A stretch of DNA of 62,696 nucleotides from CAYFXE01 sp964347035 (GCA_964347035.1 CAYFXE010000019.1:1-62696), one strand, 5' to 3'. Shown: positions 19,510 to 28,599, numbered from the stretch's first letter. Notes: a model not told the origin generated them from the letters alone. A program made the numbers and translations.

Positions 19510-20028
19510 TTGATAACAATCCGTCCTGAAAGGAAAGAAGATTTTGAAGCTATTCATCAGCTGAACCTCCTCGCTTTCAAAGGGGAGGATGAAGCAAAGC
19601 TTGTCCTAAGGATTCGACAGTCAGCCAGCTTTATCCCTGAGCTGTCCTTAGTCGCTCTGAAAAAGGATTTATTGGTTGGACACATTTTGTTCAGTCCGAT
19701 CATCATCGAGACACAGAAGGGAGCTGTGTCTGCGTTGGCGTTAGCCCCGATGGCAGTCCGGCCAGAATTCCAGAACCAGGGTGTAGGATCGGAACTTGTC
19801 AGGCAGGGTCTGGAAGAGTGCAGACAGATGGGGCACGGGGTTGTGATCGTCGTGAGCCACCCCACCTACTATCCTCGATTCGGATTTTCTCAAGCAAAAA
19901 AACGGGGGCTGAATCCGCCTTTCCCAGTTCCGGATGAAGCGTTCATGGTGTTCGAACTTACTCCAGGAGGACTGAGAGGGATCAGTGGAGAGGTAAAGTA
20001 TCCTCCGGCTTTCGATGAGAGCGGATAA
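19510..20028 (+). CDS. GNAT-family N-acetyltransferase
   Basis: A 172-residue acetyltransferase of the YhbS-like type. The frame can be extended to a GTG at 19492, but GGGAGG at 19498-19503 fits the TTG at 19510, which gives the usual start ITIRPERKEDFEAI. The acetyl-CoA pyrophosphate-binding loop is visible as RPEFQNQGVGSELVRQG (about residues 85-100), followed by VVSHPTYYPRFGF, typical of the subgroup. The substrate is unknown. The gene begins just after the 81-bp repeat and converges on a lipoprotein gene 17 bases away. Confidence 0.87.
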   Translation: MITIRPERKEDFEAIHQLNLLAFKGEDEAKLVLRIRQSASFIPELSLVALKKDLLVGHILFSPIIIETQKGAVSALALAPMAVRPEFQNQGVGSELVRQGLEECRQMGHGVVIVVSHPTYYPRFGFSQAKKRGLNPPFPVPDEAFMVFELTPGGLRGISGEVKYPPAFDESG

Positions 20029-20044
20029 AGAAATACTTCTGGGG

Positions 20045-20704
20045 CTATTTTGGAGCTAAATAGACATCTTTGATCTTGAAGGTAAAGATATAATTGTAGG
20101 TCACATTTTTATACTGAATCGGCAATAGAACCTGCAAAGTCTTGCCGAGATAGCCCTGGGCACTATTTAACAACACCTGCGGATCTCCCCCCTTCTGAGT
20201 GTAGGGCAAAAAAGGGTTCTCATCCCAACCCATGTATAAAGGTCTTTCAACCCAGTCATCATGGGAATAGGACACATAATCAGCGGGATAAACATAGTCC
20301 TTGAGCACTCCTTCTTTCTCAATAACACTTGGCACTTGTGGTCTGTCCCTTTCAACAGGTTTAACACCGGTATGGATAACCCTGTAGGATTTTCCTTTCT
20401 TGCTGACATAGGCCGCTTCATTCCAAATGATTCTTATGGAATTGTCTGTCTTATTTTCGAGAAGAAAACTCATCTCCACAGGGGAGGGACGCCATAATAT
20501 TCTTATCATCTCGTCTTCAAACAGAAAGGTGAAGCCTTCCTCCTCAGTCGTCGATATCTTCTGTTTTTCAAACAGATCGAAGGCTTCAGGAGGTCTTTCG
20601 ACTTCTTCAAGATTAATGTCATACAGCAGGTAATGCCTGACGGATGCAGTGCACCCAAACAGAAAAATAAAAGAAAAACATAAAGTAAAAGCTTTAATCT
20701 TCAT
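20045..20704 (-). CDS. Putative lipoprotein of unknown function
   Basis: The start at 20704 is preferred because GGGGAGA lies just ahead of it, giving 219 residues. The N-terminus MKIKAFTLCFSFIFLFGC is a lipoprotein signal with Cys18 as the lipid site. The remainder is beta-rich and Tyr-rich (for example DYVYPADYVSYSHDDW) with no catalytic motif I recognise. It is likely anchored in the outer or inner membrane facing the periplasm. It is convergent with the acetyltransferase gene and followed on its upstream side by a REP-like pair. Confidence 0.75.
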   Translation of the reverse strand: MKIKAFTLCFSFIFLFGCTASVRHYLLYDINLEEVERPPEAFDLFEKQKISTTEEEGFTFLFEDEMIRILWRPSPVEMSFLLENKTDNSIRIIWNEAAYVSKKGKSYRVIHTGVKPVERDRPQVPSVIEKEGVLKDYVYPADYVSYSHDDWVERPLYMGWDENPFLPYTQKGGDPQVLLNSAQGYLGKTLQVLLPIQYKNVTYNYIFTFKIKDVYLAPK

Positions 20705-20756
20705 AAGTCTCCCCATGCATTTTATAAGGTTCCTTTATATCAGAATTTTTCCATTC

Positions 20757-20850
20757 TGTCATTCCCGCTGAAGCGGGAATCCAGATCTATCTGGATAGAT
20801 TCCTTTCCATTGCTAGTACTAGATTCCTGCTTCCGCAGGAATGACTTTTT
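20757..20850. repeat. REP-like palindromic pair
   Basis: GTCATTCCCGCTGAAGCGGG followed about 60 bases later by the inverted partner GATTCCTGCTTCCGCAGGAA. The pair could form a long hairpin between the lipoprotein gene and the DUF1028 gene. Confidence 0.8.
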
Positions 20851-20942
20851 CTAAAACAGGAATGACATTCTTTAAAACAGGTATTGGTCTTTTCAACTAG
20901 TTGAGAAAATACCTAATTTCTAAACAAATTTCCTAGTTACCT

Positions 20943-21947
20943 TCACTTCTTAGGGGCTACGGAAAGGATTTTTTCAATGACCTCAGGCTTATCGGGCAAT
21001 AACCCGGATTTAGGAAGACGGGGCACAAGCAGAGCCCAATTATAGTCGCCTTCAAAGGCTCTTCTGAATAAAGGCAAGGATTCATCGACTCTGTCTAAAC
21101 TGGCCAGGGTCACAGCATGCCAGAACACCATTTCCAGGTTGTCTGGAGACAACCTCTCGGCTTGGCTGTACTCTCTCAGAGCCCCCTCCACATCTCCTTC
21201 AGCCATAAATTCATCTCCTCTATTCATATGTTCATAAGCTCTGTGCACTTTAACCAGTCTCTTGAGTTCGTCTACTGGATCAGGATGGTCTTCGACGCGG
21301 AGATCCACGATTCGGTCTTTCCAAGGTTGGCCCGTCGGTTTTCCGGTCACGATAAGGATAGCCGCAGACTGCCGCCCCCGAATATCGCCTCCTTCCTTTT
21401 CGGCCGCTTCTAAGGCAGATAACAAACGGTCGATCAAATCCCCTTGAGTGGACTCGTAGGCACTGGCCATGGCCTTTGGAACTGTGTCTTTCAACATCAA
21501 GTTGGCCTGGACAGAATATTGATCTCCGACAATGTGGCCCGCTTCAATGATGCATGACTTTCCAGTATGCGCTGCCACCTGGCCTTGACTGTCGATCATG
21601 GCGACCTGCCTGACAGCTCTTTCGGGGTCGATCTCGATGAGGGCCTTTAAGGCCTGCGGGGCAGTCTTTCCGGCCCTCATTAAGCCCAACCCAAGTGGAC
21701 CATAAGAAACCTCAACAAAGGACTGCGTGGCCACTGCCCCGACTCCTGCCTCGATCCAGGGCACGACAGCTCCGACGGAAAACCAATGCGACTGAACAGC
21801 GACTCCCATCTGCCCTGTTTCAGGATCCCGAGCCACGATAGAGTAAGTATGAACGAGTTTTTTTATTTCGCTGTAATTTATGTGCTCTCCAGGACTTAAG
21901 GAAACTGTAGAAAAAATAAACAGAAAAACTGGAATAAGCTTTTTCAT
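20943..21947 (-). CDS. Secreted DUF1028-family protein with a C-terminal TPR segment
   Basis: The 334-residue protein has a signal peptide (MKKLIPVFLFIFSTVSLSPG) and a DUF1028 domain (about 33-235) recognisable by YSIVARDPETGQMGVAVQSH, WIEAGVGAVATQS, SYGPLGLGLM and QYSVQANLM. DUF1028 proteins adopt an Ntn-hydrolase-like fold, but their reaction is not established. Residues about 250-330 look like two TPRs (GDEFMAEGDVEGALREYSQA). The addition of TPRs repeats a theme in this window. AGGAGGCG precedes the ATG. Confidence 0.85.
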   Translation of the reverse strand: MKKLIPVFLFIFSTVSLSPGEHINYSEIKKLVHTYSIVARDPETGQMGVAVQSHWFSVGAVVPWIEAGVGAVATQSFVEVSYGPLGLGLMRAGKTAPQALKALIEIDPERAVRQVAMIDSQGQVAAHTGKSCIIEAGHIVGDQYSVQANLMLKDTVPKAMASAYESTQGDLIDRLLSALEAAEKEGGDIRGRQSAAILIVTGKPTGQPWKDRIVDLRVEDHPDPVDELKRLVKVHRAYEHMNRGDEFMAEGDVEGALREYSQAERLSPDNLEMVFWHAVTLASLDRVDESLPLFRRAFEGDYNWALLVPRLPKSGLLPDKPEVIEKILSVAPKK

Positions 21948-22017
21948 CGAACGCCTCCTTTATTCTCCTGAACAGAATATTAAAATCATTAAGAATATTT
22001 TTCAATCTTTATCACTT

Positions 22018-22046
22018 TTGATATTCGTTTTTTTTGTTGTTATAAT
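22018..22046 (+). promoter_or_regulatory. Sigma70-like promoter of the second TPR gene
   Basis: TTGATA and TATAAT are separated by 17 bases, with the -10 ending 43 bases before the start codon at 22089. Confidence 0.7.
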
Positions 22047-22088
22047 GTGCCCAGTTGAATGTTTAAAAATTTAAATCAGGGGAGACGA

Positions 22089-22994
22089 ATGAAAATCTCA
22101 CGGACTCTCAAGAGCATCTTGATTATTTCTTTTTCGATTATAATCCTGATCAGTGCCTTGCCTGGTTATTCCAAAGTCTTTGCCATAATCAACGGCACTG
22201 TAAAATCCGAAGACGGGAAGCCCATCGAAGGAGCCAAAGTGATCCTCGTCTTCTCTGAAGATGGGTCAACGTTTGAGCTGACGACGGATAAAAAAGGGAA
22301 CTGGAGAAAGGTGAATTGCCGTCCCGGCCAATGGACAATCGGATTTATGGCTGATGGATACGAGCCAGAGAATATCAATGTTCAGCTCTCGGCTATCATG
22401 AAGAATCCACCTATCGATATCAAGCTCTCTCCGCTACCGGAATCACCATTCGTCGCTGGCGATGAACTCTATCAACAGAAAAAATACGCCGAAGCTATTG
22501 AAGAATACCAAAAGGCTCTAGCTGATAATCCAGACCTCCATGAAGCCTATGACAAAATCGGGCTTTGTTATTACAGGCTTGATGATCTGGAGAATGCCAA
22601 ATACTATTTCAAGCTGATGCTGGAAAAAAAGCCTCAAGCACAGAATACCCTCATCAACATCAGTGCTATTTATTTTGAACAAGGCGATCTTGAGCAAGGA
22701 ATGACGTATTTCAAACAGCTAGATGAAGAAACCCTGACCGACCCTGGAACCTTTTACAACATAGGAATTTTGATGTTTAAAAACGGACAGATTGACATGG
22801 CCATCGATTATTTTAATAAATGCTTAGCCTTGGATCAAAATTATATCAACGGCTATTACCAACTAGCTTTAGTCCATCTTAACAAAGGCGATATGGAAGA
22901 AGCCAAGCATAACTTACAGAAAGTCATCGACCTGGCACCCGAATCAGGTCTGGCGAAATCAGCCAAAACAATGTTGGAGACTATCAAAAAATAA
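22089..22994 (+). CDS. Secreted TPR protein with carboxypeptidase-regulatory-like domain (second copy)
   Basis: The start at 22089 follows GGGGAGACGA and gives 301 residues; an upstream TTG-type start at 22059 is less likely. Layout matches the protein at 9851-10819: signal peptide ending near GYSKVFA, beta-sandwich (INGTVKSEDGKPIEGAKV), then TPRs from about residue 120 (GDELYQQKKYAEAIEEYQKA). Many positions are shared with that paralogue (DLAPESGLAKSAKTML against ELAPDSEKAETARQML). It lies directly upstream of TonB-dependent receptor 2, so a TPR protein and a receptor form a module that occurs twice in the window. Confidence 0.84.
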   Translation: MKISRTLKSILIISFSIIILISALPGYSKVFAIINGTVKSEDGKPIEGAKVILVFSEDGSTFELTTDKKGNWRKVNCRPGQWTIGFMADGYEPENINVQLSAIMKNPPIDIKLSPLPESPFVAGDELYQQKKYAEAIEEYQKALADNPDLHEAYDKIGLCYYRLDDLENAKYYFKLMLEKKPQAQNTLINISAIYFEQGDLEQGMTYFKQLDEETLTDPGTFYNIGILMFKNGQIDMAIDYFNKCLALDQNYINGYYQLALVHLNKGDMEEAKHNLQKVIDLAPESGLAKSAKTMLETIKK

Positions 22995-22995
22995 T

Positions 22996-23011
22996 ATCCA
23001 ATAAATTGAAT
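22996..23011. promoter_or_regulatory. 16-bp palindromic upstream site, distal (receptor 2)
   Basis: ATCCAATAAATTGAAT, 19 bases (start to start) from the proximal site, the same step as at receptor 1. It begins two bases after the stop codon of the TPR gene. Confidence 0.6.
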
Positions 23012-23012
23012 A

Positions 23013-23032
23013 TTATCCAAATTTTTGGATAA
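23013..23032. promoter_or_regulatory. Palindromic upstream site, proximal (receptor 2)
   Basis: TTATCCAAATTTTTGGATAA is a perfect 9-bp inverted repeat around two bases. Its 16-bp core (23015-23030) ends 73 bases before the -24 element, nearly the same distance as at receptor 1. No T-run follows, so it is unlikely to be a terminator. Confidence 0.65.
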
Positions 23033-23103
23033 ATATTCTCATCCAAATTAAACTCTTATCTCCTAATTTCTTGATTTAAAATCAGTTAACTTGGGCAATA
23101 TTC

Positions 23104-23119
23104 TGGCATAAAAATTGCT
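23104..23119 (+). promoter_or_regulatory. Sigma54-type -24/-12 promoter of receptor 2
   Basis: TGGCATAAAAATTGCT: GG and GC are ten bases apart and the flanking bases fit the YTGGCA-n6-TTGCW consensus. The transcript would begin near 23130. Confidence 0.75.
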
Positions 23120-23123
23120 TATT

Positions 23124-23156
23124 ATATAAATAAAGACACTAATGTGTCATTTATAT
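23124..23156 (+). other. Stem-loop at the predicted 5' end of the receptor 2 transcript
   Basis: ATATAAAT-AAA-GACAC-TAAT-GTGTC-ATTTATAT: 13 paired positions with a three-base bulge and a four-base loop, placed at the start site expected from the sigma54-type promoter. It may protect the 5' end or be a binding site. The rest of the leader (to 23338) has tandem GGAATT/AATTCC dyads near 23214-23246 and no credible gene. Confidence 0.5.
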
Positions 23157-23338
23157 GAATTAAAAATGGGAGGTGCAATCAGGAAAAAACTAATCATTAA
23201 ACGGCTATTGGTTGGAATTCAAATTCCTGTTGGAATTTTGATTCCAGGGCATGTGACTACGGCTCAACTCCAAAAAATAAAAATGGAAAAAAAGCCAAGA
23301 ACCTACCCGATAATTCGGGAAAGGGGGTACAAAACATA

Positions 23339-26300
23339 GTGTACAAAAAAATTAAGGTTTTATCGATTCTGTTGTCTGTTTTCTTGCTCGCTTCATTGAA
23401 CTTCTCCGCCGAAAAAGGAACTCTCAAAATCATAGTCGTCGATGACGAAGGCGCTGTTCTTCCTGGCGTTTCCTTGACTCTCCGGAGCCCAGTGATGATG
23501 GGTGAGAAGACATTGATCACCAACGTTCTGGGAGAAGTTTTGTTCATCAACCTGACTCCAGGGATATACCAAGTCGAGTCATCCCTTGAAGGATTCCAAG
23601 GAAAGGTCTCAGAAAGAATCGAGATCTCACTGGATAGACAGACCCTGCTCCAGATAGAGTTGAATCCCGCCATTGTCGAAGAGAGTGTCACTGTGACCGC
23701 CGTCTCTCCTGCTGTCGATACCACAAAATCCGTAATCGCTGAATACATCACCCATGAGACGGTCGAATCGCTGCCTATCGCCCGGGATTTTGTCGGATAT
23801 CTGCAGTTAGCGGCTGGGGTTAACGTCGTTCCTAATTCTCAGGGCAGGGATGTGTCCCAAGATCCAGCCGGTAAAGGCGGTCAGAATTACTATGACCGGG
23901 GTCTCCAAGGTGCGGATTCAGGAACAGGAGGCGGTAAACGAGGCTCTCGTGACAACCTTTATTTCCTCGATGGTATGAATATCACTGGCTTGTCGTCTCA
24001 AACAGCCCTGATGTCCTTTAACAACGAGGTCATCCAGGAGCAGGAGCTTATGACCTCCGGTGTCCCGGCTGAATACGGAGGAGGAAAAGGTGTCGTCGGA
24101 AACATCGTCACCAAGTCAGGAGGAAACAGGTTTACAGGCTCGGCCAACATCTACTGGCAACCCAAGAGCTTCTTCTTGCCTTACGGCGGGAGTTCATACG
24201 ATAATGCAGATGACCCTGCTTCTCCTTACAACGAAGCAACTATGCTCGAGGGATACAAGGACAACAAGTATGACACGGCGGCCACGATCGGCGGCCCGGT
24301 CATGAGAGACAAGTTCTGGTTCTTCCTTTCGGGTCAGTACCGAAACAATGCTGATACCTTCCAGCTTTCTGAATCGGCCTCTTCAATCCGAGAAGAAGTG
24401 GACTACACCCAAAAACGGTACGGCTTTTTCGGCAAGCTCTCCTTAAAACTGACTCCGAACGATTCCTTCACCTTCATGGCCTTCTACGATACCTTTGATA
24501 TATTGGGCGAACGCGACTTGAACACGATCAAAAACCATCAGCGATCCCGTGAATACGATTATTATGTCTTGAGCGGATATTATCAGAGGGTCCTCGGAGA
24601 CAACCTGATTGTCGATTTCCGGTACGGACGATATGTGAGGAAATATCTCCTCGGGCCACGCTTTCCAGAAGCAGGAGTTCCGGATAGTCTGTACTACAAG
24701 GCTGGAGAATATCCACCCATCGAGCAGTACACCTTTGGCGGCTATTATTGGGCGGCAGATGACAAAAACACGAGGGACCAGTTCAGTTTCAACGCTGAAC
24801 TCTACCTCGGCAACATGCGATTCAAGGGCGGCTTCATGTACTCCAACGAGTATGACAAAGACGACAGCTACTATCATTTTGGAGAGGATCGGACTTCACT
24901 AGCATCCATATATGCTGGGGCAACTCTCGGTGATCTTCTTGACTGGGGCATCTGGCCTCCGAGTGAAATGGATGAGCTTCTCCTCCCCTATATGAACAAC
25001 AATTGGGGCCCAACCTCAGATTTCTACGATCTGAATAATGATGGTGTCGTTTCGCGTGAGGAATTGGAGACAACGACCTTCACGGATCTGAACGAGAACG
25101 GGTTGAACTTCTGGAGAATCATGATAGCCAGAAGAGGGGAAAACAAAGTCCGGGCTGCCCGGTACATGGGATACTTGATGGATGACTGGAGGATCAACGA
25201 GTACTTCACCCTCAATGCCGGTGTCCGAATCGAAAAGCACGAATACTTTGACTCTGAAGAAACACCCATCATCAAGATGCCTGTCAGGTTCATGCCCCGG
25301 ATCGGTTTTGTCTGGAATATCGGAGCAAGGGGCACTCACAAGCTCACCGCTTTCTACGGACAATTCTCTGATGTCATTCCCTTCGGCATGATTCACTTCG
25401 GTGGAAATATCTCAGGACGCATAACCCATGAGCAGATCTGGCTCAATCACGACTGGTACTCCTACCGCATCCGCGGTTCGGCTGAAGTCAGGGATTGTTC
25501 CTGGGTTCCGGCTACAAGAGACGCCCTATCTCATGAATTCTCTTTGACACATGAAATTGACGTAGGCGAGGGCCTCGTCTTCGCCAGCCAAGCCTATGTA
25601 CGACTCGACAGGAATATCATCGAGGACTACGATCTGTTTACCTATGTTGAACATTACGAAGGCCATCCTATCTGGGGACATCTCGATCTCTCGTTCGAAG
25701 ATTTCGGTTATCCAGCCACAGGCCCGAGTGGTCTGGCCAACTACTTCCTCTCAAACCTGATTGGCGCTAAGAGAGATATCTACGGATTTGATTTTGAGGT
25801 TTCAAAAAGATTCGAGAATGGTTCTTTTCTGGTCGGCCAATATTCCTTCAAGCACGCCAAGGGAAACAGCCAATCCGACGGAAACGCAGACCTCCAGGGC
25901 GACTTTATCCATCTTGATCCAAGGAATGACTGGATGTGGGGACCAACTCCTGGAACCATTCCCCATAAGCTTAAGATCTTCGGCACCTACAGAACTCCGT
26001 TTGGCCTCGATATCGGAGCCCTGTTCTACTGGAACTCGGGATTGATCTTCACCGAATCCTACGACTTTCTGCCCGGACGTTACAGCATCTATTATAATTG
26101 GCCAATAGGTACAAAAGAGAATCCTGATTATGCTCAAACAGGACAGGAAAGAACCCCATCTTATTACCAACTGGATCTCAAGTTCAACTACAGTTTAAGG
26201 CTGATGGAAGCGGCCACCCTCCAGCTCTTCTGCGACATCTACAACGTCACCAATGCTCAACAGACTATTGATATCCAGTACGCTCGCAATGACAAAGATT

Positions 26301-26371
26301 GGGACTATAAGGAAGCAGTAGAAATCCTGATGCCGATGAGATTCTACGTAGGAGCCAGGATCAGATTCTGA
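23339..26371 (+). CDS. TonB-dependent receptor 2 (Oar-like, carboxypeptidase-regulatory N-domain)
   Basis: A 1010-residue protein starting with GTG after AAGGGGG. Signal peptide (KVLSILLSVFLLASLNFSA), carboxypeptidase-regulatory-like domain (about 25-110, IIVVDDEGAVLPGVSL), plug (about 115-270, with SLPIARDFVGYLQLAAGV and a Gly-rich segment), then the barrel ending in YVGARIRF. Near residue 564 it has DLNNDGVVSREE, a textbook 12-residue EF-hand loop. A clear hairpin follows the gene. It is a paralogue of receptors 1 and 3, with divergent extracellular loops, so the three probably take different substrates. Confidence 0.88.
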   Translation: MYKKIKVLSILLSVFLLASLNFSAEKGTLKIIVVDDEGAVLPGVSLTLRSPVMMGEKTLITNVLGEVLFINLTPGIYQVESSLEGFQGKVSERIEISLDRQTLLQIELNPAIVEESVTVTAVSPAVDTTKSVIAEYITHETVESLPIARDFVGYLQLAAGVNVVPNSQGRDVSQDPAGKGGQNYYDRGLQGADSGTGGGKRGSRDNLYFLDGMNITGLSSQTALMSFNNEVIQEQELMTSGVPAEYGGGKGVVGNIVTKSGGNRFTGSANIYWQPKSFFLPYGGSSYDNADDPASPYNEATMLEGYKDNKYDTAATIGGPVMRDKFWFFLSGQYRNNADTFQLSESASSIREEVDYTQKRYGFFGKLSLKLTPNDSFTFMAFYDTFDILGERDLNTIKNHQRSREYDYYVLSGYYQRVLGDNLIVDFRYGRYVRKYLLGPRFPEAGVPDSLYYKAGEYPPIEQYTFGGYYWAADDKNTRDQFSFNAELYLGNMRFKGGFMYSNEYDKDDSYYHFGEDRTSLASIYAGATLGDLLDWGIWPPSEMDELLLPYMNNNWGPTSDFYDLNNDGVVSREELETTTFTDLNENGLNFWRIMIARRGENKVRAARYMGYLMDDWRINEYFTLNAGVRIEKHEYFDSEETPIIKMPVRFMPRIGFVWNIGARGTHKLTAFYGQFSDVIPFGMIHFGGNISGRITHEQIWLNHDWYSYRIRGSAEVRDCSWVPATRDALSHEFSLTHEIDVGEGLVFASQAYVRLDRNIIEDYDLFTYVEHYEGHPIWGHLDLSFEDFGYPATGPSGLANYFLSNLIGAKRDIYGFDFEVSKRFENGSFLVGQYSFKHAKGNSQSDGNADLQGDFIHLDPRNDWMWGPTPGTIPHKLKIFGTYRTPFGLDIGALFYWNSGLIFTESYDFLPGRYSIYYNWPIGTKENPDYAQTGQERTPSYYQLDLKFNYSLRLMEAATLQLFCDIYNVTNAQQTIDIQYARNDKDWDYKEAVEILMPMRFYVGARIRF

Positions 26372-26390
26372 GCTATTGTAGACAAACAAA

Positions 26391-26420
26391 GAGGCTGGCA
26401 CTATAAGCGGTGCCAGCCTC
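26391..26420 (+). terminator. Probable terminator hairpin after receptor 2
   Basis: Perfect 11-bp stem GAGGCTGGCAC with GTGCCAGCCTC around an eight-base loop, beginning 20 bases after the stop codon. The following sequence is pyrimidine-rich but has no uninterrupted T-run. Confidence 0.65.
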
Positions 26421-26649
26421 CTATTTCCTCTATCGTTATTTTTCGTCGGGGGAGTGAATCTACAGAATTCCTAGAATTGCTTTCACGAGATTATGAAGGC
26501 AGTTTTTCCACAAACAAGACTCGGCCCCGGAAATAAATGTCTAAATTCTTTGCACAGCGCTTCGAATAAACCTTTCGTTGGTAAGATCGGGATGAACAAT
26601 CTTCAGGGACTTTTGCAATTTATTTTAATTTTTAATAAGATTAAGAAAG

Positions 26650-28389
26650 ATGAAAATTAAGAAATTCCTTATTTACCTCCTAATCATCATCGGGATCGTG
26701 ACTCTCGCCTTAACCCGAGAATCATCAACAAATCCTGCCCGACAGCAAGAACAAGAAATCCCCAGGCCTGCTTATGAAGTCGAAGTCGTTGTGACCAATG
26801 TCGATGTTATCGTCACCGATAAAGAAGGAAAACGAGTAACCGGTCTCAAACCAGAAAATTTTAAAATCTATGAAGATGGTCTGCTTCAGAAGTTAACGAA
26901 TTTTTACGAAGTCAAGGGAATGGAGGTTTATACTGCCGTACCTGATAAGGAAGAAGAGAAGCTGGTTGTTCCCGACCAGCCTTTACCCGAAAGGTCTCTG
27001 CGCTCCAGGAATAAAATTATTATTTACTTCGATAACTGGCATCTCCATCCTATGAACAGGAACTGGAGTATTAAAAAACTAGAATCATTCATCCAGAATA
27101 ATTTTGCAGCGGAGAATACTACAAACCAGGGAATGGTTGTCTGTCTCGGCCAAAAGCTCGATATCATCCAGGAATTCACCTCGAACGAAGAGCAGCTTTT
27201 CTGGGCCCTACAAGAAGCCAAAAAACACTCGGGGCAATCTCTGCTGCAAAAAAGGATGAGAGAAGACTTGAGAAAAGAGCTCAACCAAATAGTGGCAGAT
27301 ACTCAACGGGTTGATAGATACGATTCCTTTGACAGGGCTTTAGTACAGGCGAGGAATTATGTTGAATCCGAGCAAAATGACCTGCTCTACTCTCTGAAAT
27401 CCTTGAACGCTTTTATGGATTATTTAACCGGAATCGAGGGTAAAAAAATATTGATTTATGTCAGCGATGGGTTACTTATTAATCCCGCAGAAGAAGTTTT
27501 TGCCTTTCTCGATCAAGCTTTTCCCGACGGAAACGCCAGGGTCGAAGCCATGAATTATGATGAGACTCGCACTTTCAAAGAATTAACAGCAAGATGTAAC
27601 GCGAATGAAATCACCCTCTACCCCATCAATGCTCAAGGACTCGAGAGCATGACTCTCTCAGCAGACAAGGAGGCCGGATGGAACTTATTTCAGCGGGGCT
27701 CCGGGATGGTAAAGCCAGGTTCCAGGGTAAGAAACGACGCTCTCAAGCTTATGGCCCGTGAGACCGGAGGCCTGGCCATCCTGAATACCAATGATATTGA
27801 ATCCGGTCTGGTGAAAATCCAGGATGACCTCCAGTTTTATTATTCCCTTGGATATGTCTCACCTCATCGAGAGGCAGATAAATATCGTTCCATAGAAGTT
27901 AAGCTGGAGGGAGTTGAAGAAGATTATGATGTTCGTGTTCGACAAGGATATATCAGGGCCTCTCAAGAGGAACAAATCAGAGAGAGTATCTTCTCGCGGC
28001 TGTATCTCAAGCGCCAGCATAATCCGATGAATATCATGGTCCAGGTCTTGCCCGTGGAAACATTACCGACATCGAAGAAGCTTCGTCTGACTTTAAAGTT
28101 ACTGATTCCTATAAAAAACATAACATTATATCCTCAACAGGACACCCATCTCGGACAAATTAAGGTCTACATATGCTTGATGGACTCAGAAGGCCGCATC
28201 TCTCCTGGTCACGAATTGACCGAACAGATAAAAATTCCAGCGGAAGATTATGAAGTGGCCGTGAAAAGCAGTTATCCTTATTTGGCTGAAATGTACGTTA
28301 ATCCAGGTCATTATATCATCTCTCTCGCCGTCAAAGATGTTCCTGGAGAGGTTGTCAACTACATTCAGTTTGAAAAAACAATCCAATAG
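26650..28389 (+). CDS. VWFA-related domain protein (acidobacterial type), secreted or membrane-anchored
   Basis: In 579 residues an N-terminal hydrophobic segment (residues 5-22) is followed by VVVTNVDVIVTDKEGKRVTG and LKPENFKIYEDG, the opening typical of the VWFA-related acidobacterial family (TIGR03436-like). The VWA core includes KIIIYFDNWHLHP, KILIYVSDGLL and ETGGLAILNTND, then FYYSLGYVSPH. At the MIDAS position DNWHL replaces D-x-S-x-S, so metal binding of the classical kind is doubtful. The C-terminal 150 residues form a separate beta-rich domain. Function is unknown; members are extracytoplasmic. The gene stands alone, 278 bases after receptor 2. Confidence 0.84.
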   Translation: MKIKKFLIYLLIIIGIVTLALTRESSTNPARQQEQEIPRPAYEVEVVVTNVDVIVTDKEGKRVTGLKPENFKIYEDGLLQKLTNFYEVKGMEVYTAVPDKEEEKLVVPDQPLPERSLRSRNKIIIYFDNWHLHPMNRNWSIKKLESFIQNNFAAENTTNQGMVVCLGQKLDIIQEFTSNEEQLFWALQEAKKHSGQSLLQKRMREDLRKELNQIVADTQRVDRYDSFDRALVQARNYVESEQNDLLYSLKSLNAFMDYLTGIEGKKILIYVSDGLLINPAEEVFAFLDQAFPDGNARVEAMNYDETRTFKELTARCNANEITLYPINAQGLESMTLSADKEAGWNLFQRGSGMVKPGSRVRNDALKLMARETGGLAILNTNDIESGLVKIQDDLQFYYSLGYVSPHREADKYRSIEVKLEGVEEDYDVRVRQGYIRASQEEQIRESIFSRLYLKRQHNPMNIMVQVLPVETLPTSKKLRLTLKLLIPIKNITLYPQQDTHLGQIKVYICLMDSEGRISPGHELTEQIKIPAEDYEVAVKSSYPYLAEMYVNPGHYIISLAVKDVPGEVVNYIQFEKTIQ

Positions 28390-28547
28390 CGCAACCATCT
28401 TTGAAGCCCAGAGCTGAAGATTTATCTATTCAATTTTTTTTAAGATTTTATATTCTCCTTAGTCTATCCTCTGCTCGGAAAAACCAAAAGATCTCTATTC
28501 TTTAAGGAAAATCATGCTGTTTATTTGCATCCATTTTAGCCGTTTCC

Positions 28548-28576
28548 TTGACAACCCTCCCTGCAAGCCTTATATT
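28548..28576 (+). promoter_or_regulatory. Sigma70-like promoter of the bifunctional nuclease gene
   Basis: TTGACA and TATATT are separated by 17 bases. The -10 ends 24 bases before the ATG, and GCGAGGAG serves as ribosome binding site. Confidence 0.75.
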
Positions 28577-28599
28577 TAAAAACAAGCGAGGAGATAATC

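Noticed and set aside
23142..23339. 65-codon plus-strand frame ahead of receptor 2
   Set aside because: It lies in the receptor's leader, overlaps its start, has no good ribosome site, and its sequence covers inverted repeats and looks non-coding.
24443..24877. 144-codon minus-strand frame inside receptor 2
   Set aside because: Antisense shadow in a GC-biased coding region, no ribosome site.
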